Below are positions 39,419-48,224 of a stretch of 64,000 nt of DNA, one piece after another (position 1 is the first letter of the stretch; each line of letters begins with the position of its first letter). A program made the position numbers and the translations under genes. The DNA is from Porphyrobacter sp. (GTDB taxonomy: Bacteria; Pseudomonadota; Alphaproteobacteria; Sphingomonadales; Sphingomonadaceae): contig JAPZUC010000002.1 of assembly GCA_027533455.1 (NCBI GenBank), positions 771,050 through 835,049 on the forward strand. The letters run 5' to 3'. The notes under the pieces are model-generated. The model saw only the letters and a list, made by a program, of their open reading frames with translations, made no database searches and was not told the origin of the DNA.

Positions 39419-40311
39419 GGCGTCCTGCCCCCGCGTCCGAAAAAGGCCTGCAAAGGCGCGTCGACTGGCTCATCGAGCACATAGGCCATGTGCCGGATAC
39501 CCGCCGCGTCGAGCCTTTCGTCCAGCGCCTGCCGTGCGGCGGCGAAGCGGGCAAGGAAGCTGTCCCGCAGTGCCGCACCATCTGTCACCAGCTCCTCGGC
39601 GGTCTCCTGATCGCGGAAGCGGTAGCCGCCCTCGAAAGGAAAATCGCGTTCTTCCACGGTCAGGAGCTGCACCGCCAGCACCTCACGCCCCGCCTTGGCG
39701 AGGCGTTCGATCATGGCGATGCCCGCCTCGTCGAAGCAGTCGCTGAAGAACAGCACCAGATCGCGCGCCGATATCCGCTCCCACACCGGCCCGAGCGTCG
39801 CCGCGTCGGCGAATGTGCCGGCAGGTTCGAGCCGCGAAAGCTCTACCTGCATCCGGTCATACTGCGCGCGCCCGCGGTGCGGGTCGGCAACGCCCAGCGC
39901 CCCATCCTGCAAGGTCATCCACCCGAAGCGATCGCCCTGCATCATCGCAAGCTCCGCCACGCATAGCGCGAGGAGCTTGGCTGCATCCATCCGCGACCAG
40001 TCAGGCCGCGCGCGGTCTGCTTGCCCCATCGAGTCACTCGCGTCGATAAGGGTCCAGACCGAGACCGGGCTTTCCTGCTCCGCCTCGCGCACAAAGAACT
40101 TGTCCGAGCGCGCGAACAATTTCCAGTCGATCCGGCGCGGCTCGTCACCCGGCTCGTAGGCACGGTACTGCGCGAATTCGAGGCCGGAGCCCTTGTTGCG
40201 GCTCGCATGCAGCCCGAAACCGCGGTCGCCAAGGTCACGCCGCGTGCGCAGCTGAAGCCGCCTTAGCCGGCTGCGCACCTCGGGCGGGATAGTGAGCGGC
40301 GCGCGGGCCAT
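39415..40311 (-). CDS. DUF58 domain protein (vWA-like)
   Basis: 'GSGLEFAQYRAYEPGDEPRRIDWKLFARSDKFFVREAEQE' DUF58 signature; 'TLIDASDSM' MIDAS-like. Confidence 0.88.
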   Translation of the reverse strand: MARAPLTIPPEVRSRLRRLQLRTRRDLGDRGFGLHASRNKGSGLEFAQYRAYEPGDEPRRIDWKLFARSDKFFVREAEQESPVSVWTLIDASDSMGQADRARPDWSRMDAAKLLALCVAELAMMQGDRFGWMTLQDGALGVADPHRGRAQYDRMQVELSRLEPAGTFADAATLGPVWERISARDLVLFFSDCFDEAGIAMIERLAKAGREVLAVQLLTVEERDFPFEGGYRFRDQETAEELVTDGAALRDSFLARFAAARQALDERLDAAGIRHMAYVLDEPVDAPLQAFFGRGGRTP

Positions 40312-40314
40312 CGG

Positions 40315-41322
40315 TTACGCGGCGGGCGGCGGCAGGTGTGCGAGCAATGCGGCGACGATATCATCCGCGCTCTTGCCCTCGGCCTCGGCGGCGAAGGACA
40401 GCAGCAGGCGGTGGCGCAGCACGGGCGCGGAAAGCGCCGCGATATCCTCGCGCGTGGCGGCAAAGCGCCCGTGGAGCAGCGCGCGCGCCTTGGCGCACAG
40501 CACCAGCGATTGGCCCGCACGCGGCCCTGCGCCCCAGCGGACGTACTCGGAGACAGCCGAAGGCGCCGCCGGATCGCCCGGACGGGTCGCCCGCACCAGC
40601 GTGGTGATCCATTCGAGCAGATCCTCGCTCAGATAGACCCCGCGCACGTCGGCCTGGAGCGCCAGCACATCGGCAGCTTCCATCACGCAGGGCACAGCCT
40701 CGCCCGCCTTGCCGGTGGTCATGGCGAGGATATCGCGTTCTTCCTCGGCGGTCGGATAACCGACGCGCACCAGCAGCAGGAAGCGGTCGAGCTGCGCTTC
40801 GGGCAGCGGATAGGTTCCGGCCTGTTCCAGCGGGTTCTGGGTCGCCAGCACGAAGAACGGCTTGGGAAGCTGATAGGTCTGACCGCCATAGCTGACAGTC
40901 TTTTCCTGCATCGCCTCAAGCAGGGCGGCCTGTGTCTTGGGGGGCGTGCGGTTGAGTTCGTCAGCCAGCAGCAGGTTGGTGAAGACCGGGCCTTTCTGAA
41001 AGCGGAAGTGACGGTGACCGGTGCCGTGATCTTCTTCGAGCAACTCGGTGCCGAGGATGTCGCTCGGCATCAGGTCGGGGGTGAACTGGACGCGCCGGAA
41101 ATCGAGCTTCAGCGCCTCGCCCAGCGTCTTCACCAGCAGCGTCTTGCCGAGGCCGGGTACGCCTTCCAGCAGGCAGTGGCCGCCCGCCAGCAGTCCAATC
41201 AGCAATTGCTCGACCACGTCGCCCTGCCCGACGATCGCCATCGCGATCGCCCGCCGCAAATCATCGAGCTTGCCCACGCGGCTCTCGATCGCCGCCGCAT
41301 TTGCCGGAGCCTGCTGTGTCAC
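40315..41322 (-). CDS. moxR: MoxR-family AAA+ ATPase
   Basis: 'GHCLLEGVPGLGKTLLVKTLGEAL', 'RVQFTPDLMPSDILGTELLE', 'VFTNLLLADELNRTPPKTQAALLEAMQE'. Confidence 0.93.
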   Translation of the reverse strand: MTQQAPANAAAIESRVGKLDDLRRAIAMAIVGQGDVVEQLLIGLLAGGHCLLEGVPGLGKTLLVKTLGEALKLDFRRVQFTPDLMPSDILGTELLEEDHGTGHRHFRFQKGPVFTNLLLADELNRTPPKTQAALLEAMQEKTVSYGGQTYQLPKPFFVLATQNPLEQAGTYPLPEAQLDRFLLLVRVGYPTAEEERDILAMTTGKAGEAVPCVMEAADVLALQADVRGVYLSEDLLEWITTLVRATRPGDPAAPSAVSEYVRWGAGPRAGQSLVLCAKARALLHGRFAATREDIAALSAPVLRHRLLLSFAAEAEGKSADDIVAALLAHLPPPAA

Positions 41323-41335
41323 CTGTTCAAACCCT

Positions 41336-42070
41336 TCAATTGGTCAGCGCGTACATGACGATGTTCAACCCGAAGCGGGTGTTGTCCACGGCGAGGAAGC
41401 GCTTGTTGCGCCAGTCGTAATCCCATTCGCAGCCGTAATCCTTGTTGCTGTAGAGCAAGCCGAGGCGGCCGTTGATGGTGATACCCTTGAGGTAATCATG
41501 GATGAGGTCGTCACCCCATCCGTTCAGCTCGAACGAGGTTGCGGGCGGGCCGTCGAACTTGAAGAAGCTTGAGTAGACCGGGTGATCCTTGGGCAGCTTC
41601 TTCAGCGCGTCGCCCCCGAAGATGCGCCCCATCTGCGCCTCGAACGACTTGGCGAAGAGCCCGTCGATATCGTGGTTGCAATCATCGACGAACACGAACC
41701 CGCCGTTCCTGACGTAGCGTTCGAAATTGCGGGCCTCGACATCGGAGAATTCAACCGCCTTGTGCCCGGCAAGGTAGCAAAACGGGGCCGCCAGAATCGC
41801 CGGATCGCTCAGCGCCACTACGTGTTCCTTGGGATCGACCCGCAAGGTGGTGTAATCGACCAGCGAGGTAATGAGGTTGGCGGGCATCCGCTGGTCGACG
41901 TCCCAGTCGCCGGAATTGTATTTTAGCCGGGTGAACCAGAAGTCGTAACCACCCGCCGCCGCGCCGCCTGCGCGCTGCATCGCGGCCAGCGGCCCGCCGA
42001 GCAGCGTGCCCGCAAGCGCGCTGCCGGCCAGACGCAGAAAGCCGGCGCGGGTCATGGCTGTGCCGCTCAT
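41336..42070 (-). CDS. DUF4159 domain protein with N-terminal export signal
   Basis: 'FWFTRLKYNSGDWDVDQRMPANLITSLVDYTTLRVDPKEHVVAL', 'FVFVDDCNHDIDGLFAKSF'. Confidence 0.8.
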   Translation of the reverse strand: MSGTAMTRAGFLRLAGSALAGTLLGGPLAAMQRAGGAAAGGYDFWFTRLKYNSGDWDVDQRMPANLITSLVDYTTLRVDPKEHVVALSDPAILAAPFCYLAGHKAVEFSDVEARNFERYVRNGGFVFVDDCNHDIDGLFAKSFEAQMGRIFGGDALKKLPKDHPVYSSFFKFDGPPATSFELNGWGDDLIHDYLKGITINGRLGLLYSNKDYGCEWDYDWRNKRFLAVDNTRFGLNIVMYALTN

Positions 42071-42098
42071 GTCGCCCGCGCCCGCGATACCCGCGTTC

Positions 42099-43430
42099 TC
42101 AGACGGCGTCGGAGAGCGAGGTGAAGGTGAAGTCCCGCAGCTTCATCGGCGGCAACATCATCGAGCTGCCCTCGTCCGCCTTCACGCGCACCGACCGGCC
42201 CAGCTCGTCGATGTTGTTGAGCATGATCACCGGGCTTTCGTTGAAGCGGAAGTTCTTGATCGGATACTTCAGCTGCCCGTTCTCGATGTAGAAGGTGCCG
42301 TCACGGGTAAGGCCGGTGAGCAGCACGGTCTGCGGATCGACCATGCGGATGTACCAGGTGCGGGTCACCAGAATGCCGCGCTCGGTCCCGGCGATCAGGT
42401 CGGCGGTCGACTTGGTGCCGCCTTCCATGATGACGTTGCCCCAGCCAGCGGTTTCGGGCTTGCCCTGCTTGCCCGCCCAGAAGCGCGAGTATTCCAGATT
42501 GGCGACCTTGCCCTGATCGATGATCTGGGTGCGTTCGCGCGGCAGGCCATCACCGTCCCACGGCAGCACCGGGACAGCCGGGTTCCACGGATCGGTGTAG
42601 ATGTTGACGCGCGGATCCATGATCTGCTCGCCGATCTTGTTGCCGCCGCCCTGCTTGGACAGGAAGCTGCGCCCTTCATCGGCCGAACGCGCGTCGAAGA
42701 AGTTCATCATGAAGCTGATGAGCCCCGCGGCCGCTGCCGGTTCGAGGATCACGGTGTACTTACCCGGCTCCAGCGCCTGCGCATCGACCGAGGCCGCTGC
42801 CTTGCGCATGGCAATCTGGACATCCTTGCCCGCATCGAAAGCGGCGATATCCTGCACGCTGCTGCCAACCCAGCCCGAACCGCGCCCGTCTTCGGTGCGC
42901 ACGGTGCAGGTGTAATCGGCGGCGGTCGACTGCTGGTAGCCGTAGTTGCCGTTGGAGTTGGCATGGGCGAAGAACGACGTGCCGTCTTCAAGGAAGCCGG
43001 CCGCGACCAGGCCCTTATCGCGGCACGGCGCAATCGAGGCTTCAGCGATTTTCGCACGGGCCTCGGGCGTCAGGGCCGCGGTCGATGCGCTGAAGGTTTC
43101 GGTTACGCGGTAGGACTGCTTGCCGACCGCGGGCACGAATTCAGGGTTTTCCGGCGCAAGCTTGGCCAGATCCTCGGCCCGGCGCACCACGCGTTCCAGC
43201 GAGGCGTCGTCGAACTGGTTGATTGTGGCCGTGCCGACCCGCTTGCCGAACGCAACCTGCACGGCCAGCTCGGTATTGTCGACGATGCCAGCGGTCGAGA
43301 TGTCGTTCCGGGCAAACCGGACGTTACCCGCAATGCCGCCGCCCAGCTGTGCGCTGCATTCGTCGGCGGTGGAAAAGGCGATGACCTTGTCGAGGATGGC
43401 CTTGGCCTGCGCTTCAGTAAGGATGCTCAT
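42099..43430 (-). CDS. TldD/PmbA family protein, TldE-like partner (no HExxxH seen)
   Basis: PmbA/TldD-type N- and C-terminal domains ('NDISTAGIVDNTELAVQVAFGKRVGTATINQFDDASLERVVRRAEDLAK'); no signal peptide visible. Confidence 0.8.
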   Translation of the reverse strand: MSILTEAQAKAILDKVIAFSTADECSAQLGGGIAGNVRFARNDISTAGIVDNTELAVQVAFGKRVGTATINQFDDASLERVVRRAEDLAKLAPENPEFVPAVGKQSYRVTETFSASTAALTPEARAKIAEASIAPCRDKGLVAAGFLEDGTSFFAHANSNGNYGYQQSTAADYTCTVRTEDGRGSGWVGSSVQDIAAFDAGKDVQIAMRKAAASVDAQALEPGKYTVILEPAAAAGLISFMMNFFDARSADEGRSFLSKQGGGNKIGEQIMDPRVNIYTDPWNPAVPVLPWDGDGLPRERTQIIDQGKVANLEYSRFWAGKQGKPETAGWGNVIMEGGTKSTADLIAGTERGILVTRTWYIRMVDPQTVLLTGLTRDGTFYIENGQLKYPIKNFRFNESPVIMLNNIDELGRSVRVKADEGSSMMLPPMKLRDFTFTSLSDAV

Positions 43431-43451
43431 GTCTGCTTCTCCTGCGCGCGC

Positions 43452-45086
43452 TTAACCGAGCGACCGGGCGGTGCTGATGACGTTGATACCGTCGAAACGG
43501 GTGGTCGACGAACCATGGCTGACCGCCGAGACCTGGCTCGGCTGCCCCTTCCCGTCGAAGAAGGAACCAAACATCCGGTAATCGCTCTCGTCGCAGATGG
43601 CCGAACAGGCACCCCAGAATTCCGGCGTGCGCATCTGGTAGGCGACATCCTCGATCATCGGGCCGAGTTTGCCGTTCTTGATCTCGTAATAGACCGTCCC
43701 ACCGAACTGCGCGTTGTAGCGCTGCTGGTCGATCGAGAAGGAACCGCGCCCGGCAATGTAGATGCCGTTTTCGACCCCTGCGATCATGTCGGCGGGGCTC
43801 ATCTTGGTCTTGCCCGGCGCGAGGCTGACATTGGCCATGCGCTGGAACTGCACACTCGACCAGCTGTCGGCGTAGCAGCAACCATCGGATTCGGTCTTGC
43901 CGACAATGTGGGCCTGATCGCGGATGGTCTGGTAGTCGACAAGGATGCCGTCCTTGACCAGATCCCAACGCTTGGTCTTCACGCCTTCGTCATCATAGGC
44001 GACCGCGCCGAGCGACCCGGTCTGCGTCTTGTCAGCGAACAGGTTCACGATCTCGCTGCCATACTTGAAGCCCGCATCGCGCTTGTCGAGCGTGGCGAAG
44101 CTGGTGCCGGCGTAGTTCGCCTCGTAACCGAGCACGCGGTCGAGTTCGAGCGGGTGGCCTACGCTTTCGTGGATGGTCAGGCCAAGGTGGTTCGGATCGA
44201 GCACCAGGTCATACTTGCCCGGCTTGACCGACGGCGCCTTCAGCTTTTCCTTGGCGTCATTGGCCGCGGCGATGGCATCTTCCTTCATGTCGTAGGAATT
44301 GCCGTAGGTGGTGAGGCCGTTCGAAAGAACGAACTTGTCCTCGGGCCGGCCATCCATGTACTCCCAGCCCAGACCCATCGGTGCCGAAAGGCCCTCGCGC
44401 GAGCGGAACTTGCCAGTCGCCATGTCGACCGCCGTCACGGTGATCGGCGCCCAGATGCGATGGACGTCCTGATCGATATAGGAGCCATCGGACGAGGCGA
44501 GATATTTCTGCTCGTTGACAAGGAACAGCAGCGAATTGACGAAGTTGGCGCCGGCCGCGAAGGCGGCCTCGTTGACGTCCATCAGCAGATCAACCTTGTC
44601 GGCGATCGGCACGTCCATCGCGTTCTTCTTGATCGGGGTGCGCCAGCTGACCTCGCCCACGCCCGGCGTGGGGGCAAGCTGGACCGGCTTGAGCTGGGTG
44701 CGGGCATTGGCCTTCGCCATCGCAGTCGCCTGACGGGCGGCATCGGCCACGGCGTCTTCGGTCATGGCGTTGGTAGCGGCAAAGCCCCACGCCCCGTCAG
44801 CGATAACGCGCACGCCCGAGCCGGTGCTTTCGGTGTTGACGATGTTCTGGACATTGCGGTCGCGGGTGATGACAAACTGGCGCAGGTATCGACCGACCCG
44901 CACGTCGCAGTACGTCGCCCCAGCCGCCTTGGCCGAGGTCAGCGCCGCATCAGACAGCCGCTTTTTTACGGCAATATCGATCGCATCCTGCAACTGGCTG
45001 GCGGCAATCGCCTTGCCGAATATCGAGGGTGAAAGCGCAGCACCTGTAAAGAAGGTGCTGAGCGCCAAGAAATCGCGTCTATCCAC
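43452..45086 (-). CDS. TldD-like metalloprotease with Tat signal; likely GTG start at 45086
   Basis: HExxxH motif in 'GLTIHESVGHPLELDRVLG'; N-terminus (V/M)DRRDFLALSTFFTGAALSPSIFGKAIA is a Tat-type signal. Confidence 0.82.
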   Translation of the reverse strand: MDRRDFLALSTFFTGAALSPSIFGKAIAASQLQDAIDIAVKKRLSDAALTSAKAAGATYCDVRVGRYLRQFVITRDRNVQNIVNTESTGSGVRVIADGAWGFAATNAMTEDAVADAARQATAMAKANARTQLKPVQLAPTPGVGEVSWRTPIKKNAMDVPIADKVDLLMDVNEAAFAAGANFVNSLLFLVNEQKYLASSDGSYIDQDVHRIWAPITVTAVDMATGKFRSREGLSAPMGLGWEYMDGRPEDKFVLSNGLTTYGNSYDMKEDAIAAANDAKEKLKAPSVKPGKYDLVLDPNHLGLTIHESVGHPLELDRVLGYEANYAGTSFATLDKRDAGFKYGSEIVNLFADKTQTGSLGAVAYDDEGVKTKRWDLVKDGILVDYQTIRDQAHIVGKTESDGCCYADSWSSVQFQRMANVSLAPGKTKMSPADMIAGVENGIYIAGRGSFSIDQQRYNAQFGGTVYYEIKNGKLGPMIEDVAYQMRTPEFWGACSAICDESDYRMFGSFFDGKGQPSQVSAVSHGSSTTRFDGINVISTARSLG

Positions 45087-45613
45087 TTGGAAACTCCCCG
45101 ATCCGGCCGGCCTTGCTTCGGAACATCCGAAGACGGCACAGCGGTTGCTCTGCAACGGGGGGTATCACTGCCGATTGCCCGCTGCCCGGTCAAATCGTTT
45201 GACCCTGAGCCGCAGGACTCATGCTTGCGGCCAGCAACACCGCCCCGATCCGGCACTCTTGCAACCGTGCCGCCCACTTTGGGCAAGGCAGCCGACGAAA
45301 TGCACGCCTCAATCGACGAACGGGACAGAAGCCGGTCATCGTCGAAGGGCTGCGTCATCAGATAGTTCACGGAGTTGCGCCAGACGGGTGAAGCCGTGGG
45401 CTGCCGTTTCGGCACCGCCTGGCGGTGCGGAGGCCGGGTAGGATGGTACGCGGCAAAGGCAGCGTCCCGAGCGCGAGCCTAACCAGTGTTAAGGTTACCG
45501 ATTCGGCAGGTTCGCCAAGTCTGATGCGCTGTCGAGCATCCGTCATGCATCAATGTCGCGTTTCATACGGCAAGACAGATGGCCGCTCGTCCGCAAATCC
45601 CTGATCAGAAACG

Positions 45614-45638
45614 AAAAAAGCCTCGGTTTCCCGAGGCT
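45614..45638 (-). terminator. Intrinsic terminator downstream of the 12-codon minigene
   Basis: Minus strand agcctcgg-gaaa-ccgaggct followed by tttttt. Confidence 0.85.
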
Positions 45639-45663
45639 TTTCTACTTACCTAGCGGAGGCAGA

Positions 45664-45702
45664 TTACCGGCCGCCGAAGACTTCTACGCACCATGCCCAC
45701 AT
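45664..45702 (-). CDS. 12-codon minigene, MWAWCVEVFGGR
   Basis: Minus strand gattAGGAGacacgttATG TGG GCA TGG TGC GTA GAA GTC TTC GGC GGC CGG TAA; well-placed Shine-Dalgarno, terminator 26 nt downstream. Confidence 0.55.
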   Translation of the reverse strand: MWAWCVEVFGGR

Positions 45703-45742
45703 AACGTGTCTCCTAATCAGCGCCAAAAGCTGTAGGGACCGT

Positions 45743-45757
45743 TTAACACTTTATTAA
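45743..45757. promoter_or_regulatory. Candidate full CtrA site (TTAA-N7-TTAA)
   Basis: TTAACACTTTATTAA, 41 bp upstream of the minigene ATG; a further TTAA at 45760-45763. Confidence 0.55.
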
Positions 45758-45763
45758 CCTTAA

Positions 45764-48127
45764 TCAAGCAGTAAGTGCTGCCTGACCGCCTCCCATCATC
45801 GCCAGCAACTCGGGCATGGCGATCGCCCGCGAGAACAGATAGCCCTGCGCCTGGTCACACCCCATCGCGCGCAAGGCGGCAGCGACCGAGAGATCCTCGA
45901 CCCCTTCGGCGACCACGATCTTGCCGAGCGAATGCGCGATCTCGATCGTTGCGCGCACCACGGCACGGCTTTCTTCCGAGCTGGCCATATGCTGGACGAA
46001 CCGCTTGTCGATCTTCAGCTCCGAACTCGGAAGCTTCTCGATATACTCAAGGTTCGACTGCCCGGTACCGAAGTCGTCGATCGACAGGCAGATGCCGCGC
46101 GCCTTCAAGGCAGCAATTTGGGGCGCGATGCGGTGGTCTTCGAGCTTGGCGGTCTCGGTCAGTTCGAGTGTCAGGTTCTCGGGCGGGAAATCGAAGCGGC
46201 CAAGCAGGGTCATGATGTCGAACAGCAGATGCGTGTCCGACAAGCTCTTGGCCGACATGTTGACCGCTAGCTTGAAGCGCGGGTCGAGCGCGATTGCCTG
46301 TTTCCCGTCGGGCAGCGCGGCTTCCATCACCACCAGAGTAAGCTCGTTGATCCGGTCGCCCGCTTCGGCTGCCAGAACCAGGTCCTGCGGGTTGATAAGC
46401 TTGCCGCCATCGGGTCGCCAGCGAATCAGGGTTTCGGCCCCGACGATACGGCCCGAGGCGAGATCGATCTTGGGCTGATAGGCAACGCCGATATCGCGGT
46501 CGCGCAGGCCCTTTTCCAGCACTCGGATCAGTTCCAGACGCTGGTTGCGCGCCTCAAGATGAGCAGCATCGTTGATGATGAAGCGCGCACCGCGGGTGGC
46601 GGCCTCGTCCGCGGCCTGCATCGCCTTCTTGATGCGCAGCGCGACAGGTAGGTCGTAATTGGTGTCTATACCCAGCGCCGGCGCCCCTTGCGAGGACTGC
46701 CAGTCGTGGCTGATCGCGGTCTTGAGCATCATGGCGAGGCCATCGGCATGACGCTCGAGCTCGACGGTCTCCATTCGCGGCGCGAGCCAGACAAGCAGAT
46801 CGCGCTCGAAGGCGATGTCCCCGACCTCGCCCGGCCCGCGGACATAGGTGATGAGCGTGTTGACGAAATCGCCGATCTCGCGCTCGGACCAATCCTCGGA
46901 AAGCTCTGCAAGATTGGCGATCTTGAGCGCATAGACATCGCGCTCCCCGCTTACCCGATCAGAGCTGATTGCCGATGTCGTCATCGCATCGACGCCGCTG
47001 CTGTAATACTTGCGGTTGATACGGTAGAAGCCAATCGCCGCCCAGCCCATCGCCAGCAGTGCCGGCATGATGGCGATTTGAATGGTGAACTCGTCCAGCA
47101 GGAACGGCACAGCGACCAGACCGAGCGTCGTGATCCACAGCGGCCGCGAATTGCGCCGCCGCCCTATCGCTTGCAATACAATGGCGGCCGCCGCCACCAA
47201 CAGACCCGGGAACCAGTACAGGTCAAGCGGCGTGTCGCGCTTGAGCGTGTGGGCTCCGAGAATATGGAAGTAGGGTCCGGGCACCTTCCCGTAGAGGGGG
47301 TGTCGGTAGAAATCGGGGGACTCGACGAAAGTTCTGCCAATGATCACGCTCTTGCCAGCCAGCTCGCGCGCGTCCACTCGGCCGCGGAGGACATCGACAT
47401 AGCGATAGGTCGGCACCGTTTTCGGATTGAAGGCATAATCGGGTCGATAGCGGACTGGCGGTCCGCGGTAGTCTGCCAACAATGCCGAAATCGACGGATA
47501 GCGTGCGCCGTCCAGTTCGACCTCAGTGGGGAACCGCACCGAAAGTTGGAATGGCCCCAAATAGCCCATCATCGAAGCCATCATTGCGTGTTCGCGGAAA
47601 TCCTTGAGCGGCACGATCGCGTCCATTTCCCGGAAACTGGTGACGTCCTTCGGCGTCATCCCCAGCCAAACCTTGCCACGGTTGCGTTCCAGAGCTTGCG
47701 CGAAAAGCGCGTCACTCTCGGGGGTTTCGGGGTCCGCGTGCGCGCGATCGAAGGCAATTTTCTTTACACCAGCGGCAACCAGGCGATCGATCACCTCGGC
47801 GTCTTCCTTGCGCGTCGGGATCGGCACGCCCAAGTCGTTCAGCGTCGCATCGTCGATCGCGATCATGGCAATGTCTTGCGGCGCGGCGCGTACGCGCAAT
47901 TGCGCCCGGGCGGCGGTGTAGGCATCTTCGGCCGGAAGCGGCAACTCGATCAGAGCGGAGATCACGCCAAACAAGATCGCGAAAGCCGCGACCTTGACCC
48001 GCTTCTTGCCGAGCTGCTCGGCAGCCGACCGGCGGGCACTTTTCTGTGGAAGAACAGCCTTTTCCTCGCCGGAAAAACCGAGCGCCTGCCGCATCTTGTC
48101 GGCCAGGGACTTAAACGAGGCATTCAT
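45764..48127 (-). CDS. CHASE2 sensor + degenerate GGDEF-like + EAL domain protein (c-di-GMP phosphodiesterase)
   Basis: CHASE2-like N-terminus ('VRAAPQDIAMIAIDDATLNDLG'), TM helices, EAL motifs ETLIRW, NMSAKSL, LELTETA, SIDDFGTGQSNLEYI, KIDKRFV, VAEGVED, QGYLFSRA. Confidence 0.87.
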   Translation of the reverse strand: MNASFKSLADKMRQALGFSGEEKAVLPQKSARRSAAEQLGKKRVKVAAFAILFGVISALIELPLPAEDAYTAARAQLRVRAAPQDIAMIAIDDATLNDLGVPIPTRKEDAEVIDRLVAAGVKKIAFDRAHADPETPESDALFAQALERNRGKVWLGMTPKDVTSFREMDAIVPLKDFREHAMMASMMGYLGPFQLSVRFPTEVELDGARYPSISALLADYRGPPVRYRPDYAFNPKTVPTYRYVDVLRGRVDARELAGKSVIIGRTFVESPDFYRHPLYGKVPGPYFHILGAHTLKRDTPLDLYWFPGLLVAAAAIVLQAIGRRRNSRPLWITTLGLVAVPFLLDEFTIQIAIMPALLAMGWAAIGFYRINRKYYSSGVDAMTTSAISSDRVSGERDVYALKIANLAELSEDWSEREIGDFVNTLITYVRGPGEVGDIAFERDLLVWLAPRMETVELERHADGLAMMLKTAISHDWQSSQGAPALGIDTNYDLPVALRIKKAMQAADEAATRGARFIINDAAHLEARNQRLELIRVLEKGLRDRDIGVAYQPKIDLASGRIVGAETLIRWRPDGGKLINPQDLVLAAEAGDRINELTLVVMEAALPDGKQAIALDPRFKLAVNMSAKSLSDTHLLFDIMTLLGRFDFPPENLTLELTETAKLEDHRIAPQIAALKARGICLSIDDFGTGQSNLEYIEKLPSSELKIDKRFVQHMASSEESRAVVRATIEIAHSLGKIVVAEGVEDLSVAAALRAMGCDQAQGYLFSRAIAMPELLAMMGGGQAALTA

Positions 48128-48224
48128 CAGGCGCGCAATCCCGTAGGGAAAATCAAGCTTCTCCCTAGGGTGCAGTGGTTAATTCATCGCAAATATTGCG
48201 CTGCGCACGGGCCGCCGGGCATGA

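Noticed and set aside
42006-45032. 1008-aa plus-strand ORF
   Set aside because: Antisense to both TldD and TldE-like genes, which have clear family motifs; considered codon-bias artefact (listed as low-interest finding for its length).
45619-45638. trp-type attenuator interpretation of the Trp-containing minigene plus terminator
   Set aside because: Only one terminator hairpin seen, no antiterminator alternative recognised, only two Trp codons, and no biosynthetic gene downstream.
45553-45735. 60-aa plus-strand ORF across the minigene and terminator
   Set aside because: Runs through the terminator hairpin; the minus-strand 12-codon unit explains the signals better.
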